Positions 45,111-53,097 of a DNA stretch of 64,000 bases are shown here, piece by piece. A program made the translations under genes and the position numbers. The stretch comes from CAXBCP01 sp963977005 (GTDB taxonomy: Bacteria; Pseudomonadota; Alphaproteobacteria; MPNO01; UBA830): assembly GCA_963977005.1 (NCBI GenBank), contig CAXBMQ010000006.1, positions 124,001 through 188,000 of the forward strand, given 5' to 3'. Below the pieces are notes generated by a model. The model was given only the letters and a program-made list of their open reading frames with translations. It made no database searches and was not told the origin of the DNA. Each line of letters begins with the position of its first letter. Within the stretch, counting starts at the first letter, position 1.

Positions 45111-45263
45111 CAAAAAAAACCCCGGAAACCAGGGTTTCCGGGGAAGTTTAACAGGGAGGCTTCACGTCTGGGAGACGTAGGATCCTAAGACCCTCGGATC
45201 CGAAGATCCTCGCCGGGCAAACCCGGCTTCGGCAGAAAATCTGAAAGACGTCCTACCGCTCCC
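45111..45263 (-). ncRNA. candidate structured small RNA of about 150 nt
   Basis: Read on the minus strand from 45263: GGGAG, two bases, GTAGGA pairs with TCCTAC, two bases, CTCCC (45182-45170), an 11-pair closing stem with a symmetric internal loop. Inside are two tight hairpins, GCCGGG-TTTG-CCCGGC and GGATC-TTCG-GATCC, the latter a classic UUCG tetraloop. After the stem, ACGTCT can pair with AGACGT as an alternative. An intrinsic terminator ends the transcript. A promoter-like pair is placed so that transcription would start at the first base of the closing stem. Family not identified; not obviously SRP or RNase P RNA. Confidence 0.55.
45112..45143 (-). terminator. strong intrinsic terminator
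   Basis: CCCCGGAAACC and its exact complement form an 11-base stem with almost no loop, followed on the minus strand by T8. It would end the small RNA candidate, or transcripts running on from the LysR gene 215 bases upstream. Confidence 0.88.
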
Positions 45264-45266
45264 ATC

Positions 45267-45295
45267 TAGATAGGCGTGCTGTTACCGAATGGGAA
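45267..45295 (-). promoter_or_regulatory. promoter-like pair for the small RNA candidate
   Basis: On the minus strand, TTCCCA (45295-45290) and TATCTA (45272-45267) are separated by exactly 17 bases. Each matches four of six consensus bases. The expected start falls within a few bases of the GGGAG that opens the RNA's closing stem. Confidence 0.4.
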
Positions 45296-45358
45296 TTGCC
45301 CATATGGGAAATCTGCTATGCGTATTCTGCATAGGTGCAATAATCTGAAACAATTGGG

Positions 45359-46252
45359 TTATTTGCGTTTGGCGCTGATGCTGCGCAGCAGAAAGTCCCG
45401 AAAGGCAACGATTCGCTGCGAATGGCGCAGCTCTTCCGGATAGACCAGAAAGACATCGTAGGCAGGTCCTTCGTGTTTGGGAAGGATCGGCACGAGGTCG
45501 TGCGCAAGCTGTCCCATGTAGTCCGGCAGCGATGCAATCCCCAGTCCGCTCGCGGCGGCGCGGAACATGGCGTAGATATTGTTCACGCGCAAAACCGGCT
45601 CGCGCTCTCCCGCACCTTCCTCGCGTCCCGCATACATCAGCCAGTTGATTTCGGTATAGGGCGGATGGAATGAATCGTCGTAGGCGATGATCTGGTGGTT
45701 GTCGAGTTCTTCCAGACTGCCCGGTGTGCCGTGATCTTTCAGATAGGTCGGCGATGCAAATACCCGGTGGCGCATGCCGAGCAGCGGCCGGCGGATCAGG
45801 TCGGGCTGGGTCGGCGGCGACATGCGGATCGCGACATCGGCCTGGCCCATGCTGAGATCGAGTTCGTCCTCGCTGACGATCAGGGTGACCTGGATGTCGG
45901 GATAGAGCTCGATGAATTCCTTCAGCCGTTCGGTCAGCCAGATCGAGCCGAAGGCGACCGCGGTGGTGATGCGTAACGGCCCCTGCGGCTTGTCGCGGGC
46001 TTCGGACACCAGCGATTCCGCGATGGCGACCTTGGCGAACACGTCCTTTGCCGTTGCATACAGGGTCTCGCCCGATTCCGTCAGTTTGAGGCCGCGGGCA
46101 TGGCGGTGGAACAGGGGGACGTTCAGCGACTGTTCCAGCGACGACACCTGCCGGCTGACCGACGACTGCGACAGGTTCAGAAGTTCTCCCGCATGGGTGA
46201 AACTGCCGGCTTCGGCGACGGCGTGAAATACCCTGAGCTTGTCCCAATCCAT
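45359..46252 (-). CDS. LysR-family transcriptional regulator
   Basis: A 297-residue LysR regulator: N-terminal helix-turn-helix (LRVFHAVAEAGSFTHAGELLNLSQSSVSRQVSSLE) and a two-lobed effector domain from about residue 92. No paired redox Cys like OxyR is seen; I find essentially no Cys in the effector domain. It lies on the same strand as trxB, 58 bases downstream of it, so the two may be cotranscribed; its ligand and targets are unknown. Confidence 0.93.
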   Translation of the reverse strand: MDWDKLRVFHAVAEAGSFTHAGELLNLSQSSVSRQVSSLEQSLNVPLFHRHARGLKLTESGETLYATAKDVFAKVAIAESLVSEARDKPQGPLRITTAVAFGSIWLTERLKEFIELYPDIQVTLIVSEDELDLSMGQADVAIRMSPPTQPDLIRRPLLGMRHRVFASPTYLKDHGTPGSLEELDNHQIIAYDDSFHPPYTEINWLMYAGREEGAGEREPVLRVNNIYAMFRAAASGLGIASLPDYMGQLAHDLVPILPKHEGPAYDVFLVYPEELRHSQRIVAFRDFLLRSISAKRK

Positions 46253-46276
46253 GACGCGAACCCTGTTCTGCTTTAT

Positions 46277-46304
46277 CCGGCCCGGGATCTGTCCCGGTGG
46301 CCGG
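46277..46304. terminator. hairpin between trxB and the LysR gene
   Basis: CCGGC and CCGGGA pair with TCCCGG and GCCGG around TCTG, with a two-base bulge: 11 pairs. No T-run follows on the minus strand, so it may attenuate rather than end trxB transcription. The inner part resembles the CCTGT-loop palindromes but the flanks do not match that family. Confidence 0.35.
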
Positions 46305-46310
46305 CGCGGT

Positions 46311-47279
46311 TTACTCTGCTGCCTGCGACGTCTCGTTTTCCAGCTCGGCGATGAACTTCTCGGCTTCGAGAGCGGCCATGCAGCCCGTACCCGCCGCCGT
46401 CACCGCCTGGCGGTAGGTCTTGTCCTGCACGTCGCCGGCGGCGAAGACGCCGTCGATGCTGGTACGCGTGGAATCCGGCGCGGTGGTCAGATAGCCCTCG
46501 TCATCCATGTCCAGCTTGCCCTTGAACAGCTGCGTCGCCGGGTCGTGTCCGATGGCGATAAAGACGCCGTCGACGGCCAGGTCGGTGATCGCATCGGTCT
46601 TGACGTTGCGTACTTTCACGCCGGTGACGCCGAGGGGATCCTCGGTGCCGACGACTTCGTCGACCGCCGAGTCCCAGAGAACCTCGATCCGGTCGTGTTT
46701 CAGCAGGCGTTCCTGCAGGATCTTTTCCGCCCTCAGCGTGTCGCGGCGGTGAATCAGCGTGACTTTCGTTGCATGGTTGGTGAGATACAGCGCTTCCTCG
46801 ACCGCGGTATTGCCGCCGCCGACCACAGCGACCTCTTTGCCGCGAAAGAAAAAGCCGTCGCACGTCGCGCAGGCCGACACGCCGAAGCCCTGGAACTTCT
46901 GTTCCGTTTCCAGCCCGAGCCAGCGCGCCTGCGCACCGGTCGAAATGATGATCGAATCCGCCGTATAGGTGTCGCCGGAATCGCCCTTGCAAACGAACGG
47001 GCGCTGGCTGAAATCGACGTCGGTGATCAGGTCGTTGACCATTTTCGTGCCGACATGCTCCGCCTGGGCGTGCATCTGTTCCATCAGCCACGGGCCCTGG
47101 ATGACATCCGCGAAGCCCGGATAGTTCTCGACATCGGTGGTGATCGACATCTGGCCGCCCAGTTCCATGCCGGTGACCAGCATCGGCGACAGCGACGCCC
47201 GCGCGGTATAGACCGCGGCAGTGTATCCGGCCGGGCCGGAACCGATAATAAGGACTTTGACGCGATGATTTTCAGCCAT
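46311..47279 (-). CDS. trxB: thioredoxin-disulfide reductase
   Basis: A 322-residue FAD/NADPH enzyme that keeps thioredoxin reduced. FAD motif GSGPAG is at residues 13-18, the redox pair CATC at 137-140, an NADPH motif GGGNTAVEEAL near residue 155, and the C-terminal FAD segment GVFAAGDVQDKTYRQAVTAAGTGC. It is the low-molecular-weight type. The LysR gene follows on the same strand. Confidence 0.96.
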   Translation of the reverse strand: MAENHRVKVLIIGSGPAGYTAAVYTARASLSPMLVTGMELGGQMSITTDVENYPGFADVIQGPWLMEQMHAQAEHVGTKMVNDLITDVDFSQRPFVCKGDSGDTYTADSIIISTGAQARWLGLETEQKFQGFGVSACATCDGFFFRGKEVAVVGGGNTAVEEALYLTNHATKVTLIHRRDTLRAEKILQERLLKHDRIEVLWDSAVDEVVGTEDPLGVTGVKVRNVKTDAITDLAVDGVFIAIGHDPATQLFKGKLDMDDEGYLTTAPDSTRTSIDGVFAAGDVQDKTYRQAVTAAGTGCMAALEAEKFIAELENETSQAAE

Positions 47280-47633
47280 GCCGACTTCCGGGTTTGTTAG
47301 GGGAGCAAACGAAAATTGTGTGGGCGATATTTAAGGCGCGCAGCGCGTAATGGCAATGTGCGACGGCAGTCGTGACGTTCACCGTGTCTTTCGGTCCGGG
47401 GGAAATCGTTGGTTCGCGCCGGCGCTGCACCGGTTTTTGCGACCGCGCGCGGAGTGTCAAAATCTCGACGGTTTTTCCCGATTTTGCCCGATTCTGTCGG
47501 AATTTTTTACGGATTCAAAAGGGGCGCCGGACAGCGTACCCGTTAACCCTTTGATAACCAATGATTTTAACTTCTGGCATTATTCTTGCATGAATTTTGC
47601 GGTAACAGGGTAAGCAATAGAGGGGTTAGGGTT
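47280..47633. other. divergent promoter region between trxB and a PEP-CTERM gene
   Basis: A 354-base region that is GC-rich near trxB and AT-rich from about 47500 on. The right part contains the sigma-54 element at 47575-47590. No ORF is supported here. Confidence 0.6.
47575..47590 (+). promoter_or_regulatory. sigma-54 (RpoN) type promoter for the PEP-CTERM gene
   Basis: TGGCA at 47575-47579 and TTGCA at 47586-47590 give GG-N10-GC with exact spacing, the -24/-12 signature. The expected start lies about 33 bases before the ATG at 47634. Sigma-54 control of PEP-CTERM genes through the PrsK/PrsR regulators is known in exosortase-bearing bacteria, which strengthens the match. Confidence 0.72.
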
Positions 47634-48386
47634 ATGACCAACAGAATTCTCAAGACGCTTGTCATCGCCGGCGCGGCGCTTTCGATTTCCACCGGGACCG
47701 CACAGGCGGGTTTTCTGACGTTCTTCGGTGAGGATCTGAGCAGCAGTTCATCGGTACCTCTCGCCACCACGCCGAATGCAGATACGGCGCAGGCCAACTT
47801 TCTCGCCAATCTGACCGGTGTCGGGACCGAAAATTTCGAAGGCTTCGCACCCGGTGCCAGTGCTCCTCTCCCGATCAGTTTCGCGGGGGCCGGTACGGCC
47901 ACCATGAACGGGTCGGGATCGATCACCTCTGTACCGGTCGGTTCGGCAGGTGCCGGTCGTTACGGGATCTCCGGGACGAATTTCTGGGAGATGAGCACAT
48001 CGACATCCTCCGCCTTCGATGTCGATCTCAGCGACCCGACGGCCGCGTTCGGTTTCTATGGTATCGATGTCGGAGACTTCGGCGACCAGCTCGAAATCAC
48101 CCTGAACGATGCCGCCAACACGACTTTCCTGGTGCCCAACACCAGCGGCTCCGGCGGCAGCACGGACGGGTCTGTTGTGTTTTTCGGGTTTATCGGGACC
48201 ACCGCTGCCGACACATTCACATCGGTGACCATCGCCTCGACCGTGGGTGGCGAAGTATTTGCGTTCGACGATTTCACGATCGGCTCGCTCGAACAGGTGA
48301 CCTTGGTGCCCGAACCGGGTGCGCTCGCCATCTTCGGTCTTGGCCTGCTCGGTCTCGGCTGCGCGCGGCGGCGTCGCTCCTGGTAG
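47634..48386 (+). CDS. PEP-CTERM sorting domain protein
   Basis: A 250-residue secreted protein: signal peptide ending AQA-G (about residue 22), a Ser/Thr/Gly-rich beta body of low lysine content, and a C-terminal VPEPGALAIFGLGLLGLGCARRRR segment (motif Pro-Glu-Pro, hydrophobic helix, Arg cluster), the PEP-CTERM signal processed by exosortase. Such proteins are secreted to the surface and often take part in floc or biofilm matrix. GGGGTTAGGG precedes the ATG. No exosortase gene lies in the window. Confidence 0.92.
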   Translation: MTNRILKTLVIAGAALSISTGTAQAGFLTFFGEDLSSSSSVPLATTPNADTAQANFLANLTGVGTENFEGFAPGASAPLPISFAGAGTATMNGSGSITSVPVGSAGAGRYGISGTNFWEMSTSTSSAFDVDLSDPTAAFGFYGIDVGDFGDQLEITLNDAANTTFLVPNTSGSGGSTDGSVVFFGFIGTTAADTFTSVTIASTVGGEVFAFDDFTIGSLEQVTLVPEPGALAIFGLGLLGLGCARRRRSW

Positions 48387-48493
48387 CGGTTACCGGGCGT
48401 TTCCGGCGGTAATTGTTGCAACCCGCACGGAACGAGAAGTCGATACAGCCGTGGAGATTCGGTCGTAGAAAATCAGGCAACAGGGATGGAAGA

Positions 48494-49495
48494 ATGAAGT
48501 ACGGATCGAAAACGATAAAATCATTTGTCGCCGCGGGCGCCATTCTTGTCGGGTCGCATGCCAGCGCGCTCAGCGCCCAGATCACCGATTTTGTTTTCAT
48601 GATCGACGCGACCGGATCGATGGGGGGAGAAATTGCCGGTGTGCGAAACGGTTTCTCATCCTTTGTAGGTGGATTGAACGCGGCCAGTGTGGATGCGCGT
48701 TTTGCCGTTGTCGTCTTCGGCGGCGCATCTGAACTGACGCTCGATTTCACGTCCGATACCGCCGCGACCCAGGCCGCACTGAATGCGATCACGCTCAGCG
48801 CCAATCCGGGCATTCAGAACAATCACAACGTCAATCCCGAGGCCGGACTCGAAACGATACGCCAGGTTCTGGGCGCAGCCCCGAACAGTACCCTCGACGC
48901 CAACAACATTGCGGCGGACGGCAATCTCTATTCCCGTTTCCGTTCGGGCGCCCGCAAAAACCTTATTCTCGTGACCGACGAGGATTCGGATGCCGCCTAT
49001 CGCGCCGCCAACCGTTTCGCCGGTCAGCCCGGCTTTGGCGGCACCGACGGTTATGCCGGCGATTCGCCCACCACACTCACGGCCGGCTGGCAGGCCGAGG
49101 TCGACGCCACCGCCCAGGCGGTGATCCAGTCACAGGCCTATCTGAACATGCTGGTCGGGCTGGAAGGTTCGTCCGAACAGCAATACGGCGACTACCGCGA
49201 CGATGTGGCCGATGCCGACCTGCTCAATTTCGACGGCGCCGCGACGCTGGCGAACCTGCTGGCCGATAGCGAAACCGACGACAGCCTTCAGGCCCAGGTG
49301 CTGGGGGCCGGGCTGGTTGCGCGGACATTCAATGTCGCGGGCGCGAACGATTCCGATTTCATCGACAATTTCTTCGCCGCCAAGCTGGAAGAAGTAATCA
49401 CCGATCCCGGGGTGCTGCCCGAGCCGGGGATGATCGCGATCTTCGGTCTCGGCTTTGCCGGCCTTGTCTGCACGCGCCGCCGCCGGCCCTGCTAA
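48494..49495 (+). CDS. von Willebrand A domain protein with PEP-CTERM-like signal
   Basis: A 333-residue secreted protein: signal peptide to about residue 26, a vWA domain with the MIDAS motif DATGSMGG near residue 41 and a TDED segment near 160, and the C-terminal LPEPGMIAIFGLGFAGLVCTRRRR sorting segment. It follows the other PEP-CTERM gene by 107 bases on the same strand. A TTGCA-containing element upstream has GG-N11-GC spacing, one base off sigma-54, so separate control is uncertain. A terminator closes the unit. Confidence 0.9.
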   Translation: MKYGSKTIKSFVAAGAILVGSHASALSAQITDFVFMIDATGSMGGEIAGVRNGFSSFVGGLNAASVDARFAVVVFGGASELTLDFTSDTAATQAALNAITLSANPGIQNNHNVNPEAGLETIRQVLGAAPNSTLDANNIAADGNLYSRFRSGARKNLILVTDEDSDAAYRAANRFAGQPGFGGTDGYAGDSPTTLTAGWQAEVDATAQAVIQSQAYLNMLVGLEGSSEQQYGDYRDDVADADLLNFDGAATLANLLADSETDDSLQAQVLGAGLVARTFNVAGANDSDFIDNFFAAKLEEVITDPGVLPEPGMIAIFGLGFAGLVCTRRRRPC

Positions 49496-49519
49496 GCGGG
49501 TTGCCGATACGTCATTAAG

Positions 49520-49550
49520 ACGGCGGTCCGGATAGAGGGCCGCCGTTTTT
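49520..49550 (+). terminator. intrinsic terminator after the PEP-CTERM pair
   Basis: CGGCGGTCC pairs with GGGCCGCCG (9 pairs, one G-T) around GATAGA-type loop sequence and is followed by TTTTT. Confidence 0.85.
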
Positions 49551-49695
49551 ATGCCGGCGTTTGTCTGCCAGGTATCGAACATGCGGCTTTGCACCGGCTC
49601 GGGTAGTCGGGTTCCCCGGCGCCCGGCCCCGGCGGGTGAAGACCCGTTTCGTCGCGCGCGTCGCTGCGCCTAAAATCCGAACCTAGAACCCGAAC

Positions 49696-51630
49696 CTAGA
49701 ACCCGAACATGTGATCGAGGCTGAACCCGCCGTCCTGGTGGATCAGGCCGTGATAGCCGAACAGGCGGCAGGTGGTGTCGCGGATGATGATATGCGCGCC
49801 GTCTCCGGCTTTTGCCCGCGTGGCCTCGTCGAACATGTCCGAATAGCGCCAGAAGCGCGATCCGCCGCAGGGGATTTCCAGCCGGGTCGTCGCGACCTCG
49901 GCGCCGGTGCCGTCATGCAGGCCGATATCGGTTTTCGACGTGGCATGCCACGGAGTCGATGCCGGATAGATCAGGTGGCACATCGATTCCAGATCGCTGT
50001 TCCCGAGACTGCCGGCAAGCCGCAGGAACAGCCGCGTGCTCAATCCCGGCGGGCGGGACGTGTAGGATTGCGGCTCGTTCTTATAGGTCAGCACCGTGTT
50101 GAAGATATGCGCGCCGAAGCTGGTTTCTGCGGCATTTCCCGTTGCCGCGTTCTCGTAGCGGAACAGCGCATGCAGCCAGCCGTCTGCGGCGCCGCCCGCG
50201 GCGAAGTCGTAGACCAGTTCCATATGGCCGAACCCGTCGATTTCGGCGAGCGCATCCGCCATCTCGGTTTTCAGGTCGACGGTCCGGGCGTGATCGCGGG
50301 GCAGGTTGCCGAGCGGCAGCCGTCCGACTTCACGGCCGTCCGCATCGATCGCCAGCAGGGCGACCGGCAGGCTGGTCTGGCAGGTCGACATGGGCGTCGG
50401 CAGCGCCACCGAATGCCAGGTATCCATCGGCAGGATCGGCGCGGGCAGGATGTAGCCCTTGCCCATCAGGTTGGCGAGATCGGGAATGCCGGGGTCGGGT
50501 TTCAGGTCGACGCGCTCGACATTCATATGGGCGATGCGCCGGTCGTTTGCGACGGTCGTGATTTCGTAGCGCGGGCGGACGAAATGCTTGCCCGCCGACA
50601 CCTCGATCTGCTGCGGCCAGGCGACGTCCGGCATAACCTCGCCGACCCGGATTGCCAGCGTGGCATAGGGGCCGACGGCCCGGTCGATGGGGGCCACCGT
50701 ATCCCTGCCCATCAGGTTCAGGACGATCTCGCCCGCCGGGATCGTGCAGGGGTGCGAATTCTGCACCCACAGGATCACGTCCTCGCCGTCGCGTGGCGCG
50801 GGGAGGCCGCCATACAGATCGGCGGGCCAGGCATTGGCGTCATGGGTGCAGGAAAGCGCATCGCCATCCGCGCCATAGACATCCAGCGCATATTTGACGA
50901 CATCGTGGCCGGTCGCCCCGATGGCATGGACAAACAGCTGGCCGGTAAAGTCGTCGAGCCCGAAGCGGTCGCGGACCTCCTTGCTGTCGATAACAACCGT
51001 CTGCGCCGCGCCGCTGACATCCTCCGTCCATTCCGCCAGAATGCCGCCGTCCCCGTCGATCAGGCGCAGCCAGAGCGTGATGTTCTTCGCCCCGTAGCGC
51101 GCCCAGTAATTCGCTGTTACGAGACGGGTATGATGTGTCGCGGTATCCCTGAAAAACGCGAAATTCGTGGCGAAATTCATCGGATCCAGATAGGTCTTCG
51201 CGTTGCTCAGCATGGCCTCGGGCAAGCGCAGCGCATCCAGGCTGACGACCTCTGCCCCGGCCGGCAGCAGGTGGCGGACATGGTCGACAAGCCTGTCGGC
51301 ATCGAAGGCCATCACGAAGACGATGTCGAGCACGGCGCCGACGGCAAAGCCGGGCAGATCGGTGACCGGCTGTGCGCCGTGGCCGAGCACGGTCTCCCCG
51401 ATTTTCGCGATATCCTGCACAAAGACGCCGCGCAGATCGACGCCGTCCAGTGGATAGAAGGCGGCGAAGCCTTCCGAATATCCGAGCGGATCGTAGATCG
51501 CAACGCCGTCGGCGGCGCGGAGTTTCGACAGCAGGCCGGCTGCGGCTTCGGCGGCGAGCGGATGGCTGACGGCCTTGTAGTAGCTGTTGCCGCCACTGCG
51601 GTTGTCGAATGTGTCGATTTTCAGCGCCAT
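49696..51630 (-). CDS. unrecognised 644-residue protein
   Basis: A 644-residue protein without signal peptide, membrane helix or low-complexity stretch, and with normal codon usage for the region. It has regular beta-strand-like spacing with many Asp, His and Trp residues (for example THHTRLVTANYWARYG near residue 170, WVQNSHPC near 290, and GGSRFWRYSDMFDE near 595), suggesting repeated beta-sandwich modules. I cannot name a family. It lies 83 bases downstream of a 2OG-Fe(II) oxygenase on the same strand, so the two may act together. A short direct repeat (AACCTAGAACCCG units) runs across its stop region at 49680-49710. Confidence 0.82.
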   Translation of the reverse strand: MALKIDTFDNRSGGNSYYKAVSHPLAAEAAAGLLSKLRAADGVAIYDPLGYSEGFAAFYPLDGVDLRGVFVQDIAKIGETVLGHGAQPVTDLPGFAVGAVLDIVFVMAFDADRLVDHVRHLLPAGAEVVSLDALRLPEAMLSNAKTYLDPMNFATNFAFFRDTATHHTRLVTANYWARYGAKNITLWLRLIDGDGGILAEWTEDVSGAAQTVVIDSKEVRDRFGLDDFTGQLFVHAIGATGHDVVKYALDVYGADGDALSCTHDANAWPADLYGGLPAPRDGEDVILWVQNSHPCTIPAGEIVLNLMGRDTVAPIDRAVGPYATLAIRVGEVMPDVAWPQQIEVSAGKHFVRPRYEITTVANDRRIAHMNVERVDLKPDPGIPDLANLMGKGYILPAPILPMDTWHSVALPTPMSTCQTSLPVALLAIDADGREVGRLPLGNLPRDHARTVDLKTEMADALAEIDGFGHMELVYDFAAGGAADGWLHALFRYENAATGNAAETSFGAHIFNTVLTYKNEPQSYTSRPPGLSTRLFLRLAGSLGNSDLESMCHLIYPASTPWHATSKTDIGLHDGTGAEVATTRLEIPCGGSRFWRYSDMFDEATRAKAGDGAHIIIRDTTCRLFGYHGLIHQDGGFSLDHMFGF

Positions 51631-51713
51631 GCGGGCGTCTTCATCCGGATTGTGTCGGGGGAAAGCCGGGCGCCATTATGGGGCCGGCGGCGGCGAATCT
51701 CCATCGGCGGCGC

Positions 51714-52358
51714 CTACTTTCCCAGCCGCTTGAAAAAGGCCGAGATCGCATGCCGGCGCCGTTCGCGTTTGGCGAATTTGTCGCTGGTTACCCAGTTGAG
51801 CTGCAGCACCCGGCGCTGGCCTTCGAACGGCTTGTGCCCGTGATGCGACGTATCGCTGCGCCGGAACGCCAGCAGCGTGCCTTCGGCAGGCGGCACCTCG
51901 GCGGCATAGTCTTCGATGTCCGCGTCCGAGCGCAGCACGCGCAACCGGCCGCCGCTCTCTTCCCAGGCGGGGTTCATATAGACCAGCACGGTGATGATCT
52001 TCTCGGTCGAATCCTGGTGTATCCGCCCGTCCTTGAGCTGGCAGCGGCCGCGCACCGTCACCGTGGTCGGCCGCCCGGTCAGGTCGACGTCGAAGACCTT
52101 TTCGATCGCCGCCCGCATGGCCGGGCCCTGCAGCTCGTCCAGCAGGGACGAAAATGCCGGTCCATAGTTTAGCGACTGGTAGGGAAAGCTGCCGGGCTGC
52201 TCGATTTCCGGGTAGGTTTCGTGGATCGCGGGCAGGGCTTCAGCGCGCACGAACCCTGGCACGATCACGTAGTCGTACGGATCGCGTTCGCAGGGTGTGT
52301 TTGCGAGCGCGTCGGTGTCGAGTGCAAAAGGTGAAGTATTCTGTTGAGCCACGGACAA
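51714..52358 (-). CDS. 2-oxoglutarate/Fe(II)-dependent oxygenase
   Basis: A 214-residue enzyme with the jelly-roll prolyl-4-hydroxylase-like signature: the iron ligands His and Asp in GRIHQDS (about residue 114), LVYMNPAWEESGGRLRVL, and the distal His in TSHHGHKPFEGQRR, where the Arg binds 2-oxoglutarate. The substrate is unknown. Proximity to the 644-residue gene suggests a shared pathway, perhaps hydroxylation of a protein or small molecule. The start at 52358 gives the usual length for the family. Confidence 0.9.
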   Translation of the reverse strand: MSVAQQNTSPFALDTDALANTPCERDPYDYVIVPGFVRAEALPAIHETYPEIEQPGSFPYQSLNYGPAFSSLLDELQGPAMRAAIEKVFDVDLTGRPTTVTVRGRCQLKDGRIHQDSTEKIITVLVYMNPAWEESGGRLRVLRSDADIEDYAAEVPPAEGTLLAFRRSDTSHHGHKPFEGQRRVLQLNWVTSDKFAKRERRRHAISAFFKRLGK

Positions 52359-52420
52359 GATTTATCCCGCCGCTCCCGGGATTTCAATCAAAGAAGGGGG
52401 GCAGCGTCATTGCGACGCGA

Positions 52421-53014
52421 TTACTCCCGTGGGGCATCGGCGTCGCGATGCCCCTGCAGGCGCTTCACCCGACGATATTCGCTGTAAGCGGATACATCGC
52501 TTGCGTTCAGCCGGTACCCGGTTTCCGCCACCTCGGTCCGGGAGTCGGCGATCGACAGGGTGCCCGTCACCGTCACCGCCTGGAAAAGGCCGCGGGCCTC
52601 GATGGGGCGCGCACTGGTCACCATGACGATCTGGTTTTTCGGGGGCGGCGGTACATGGATGCAGGCGCCGACATAGGGCACGAGCAGAAACGTCCTGACC
52701 CCTCCGTCGATAAATTCCAGCGGTACGATATAGCCCGACAGACGCACCCGCCTGCCGTCAAGCTCGCCGGCCATCACCGGCGTCTGCGGCACGTCACCCT
52801 TGAGCCGGAGAACCAGCGAGGCCAGGGGCGAGACGTCTCGCACGTATTCCCGCTTGTCTCTCCCGCCGGGCGCGAGATCCGCCCATGTGATGTCGCGGAC
52901 GCCCGCATCTGCTCCGGCCCCCGCACCCTTCCGCGAATCCGCCAGACTGTCGACGGGTATCAGCATTGCTGCGAGAAACGCTGCCGCGAGAAATGAAATC
53001 GTGGATCTGAACAC
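52421..53014 (-). CDS. DUF3299 periplasmic protein
   Basis: A 197-residue exported protein with a signal peptide ending about residue 25 (SLA-D). The core (about 80-175) has LSGYIVPLEF, FLLVPYVGACIHVPPPPKNQIV and VTVTGTL, the DUF3299 pattern with a conserved Cys-x-His. Relatives are encoded near metal or transport functions, but the role is not established. It is followed by the 2OG oxygenase 62 bases further on. Confidence 0.85.
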   Translation of the reverse strand: MFRSTISFLAAAFLAAMLIPVDSLADSRKGAGAGADAGVRDITWADLAPGGRDKREYVRDVSPLASLVLRLKGDVPQTPVMAGELDGRRVRLSGYIVPLEFIDGGVRTFLLVPYVGACIHVPPPPKNQIVMVTSARPIEARGLFQAVTVTGTLSIADSRTEVAETGYRLNASDVSAYSEYRRVKRLQGHRDADAPRE

Positions 53015-53097
53015 GTCAACAGCAACCCGATTGCCGGAAAGGCGGCATTTACACTAGCATGGACGCGGCCGGCGCTGAAGACGTCGCCGGGCGTCCC

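Larger units (their letters stand above)
44982..45358. other. gap holding a terminator and a structured RNA candidate
   Basis: This 377-base stretch lies between two minus-strand genes. Its left third is the upstream region of the Cys-repeat gene. The rest (45111-45300) holds a strong terminator, a series of hairpins and a promoter-like pair, described separately. No ORF is supported. Confidence 0.6.

Noticed and set aside
48400..48430. Second sigma-54 promoter before the vWA PEP-CTERM gene
   Set aside because: TTGCA is present, but the GG to GC distance is 11 rather than 10 bases, so the match is not good enough to annotate.
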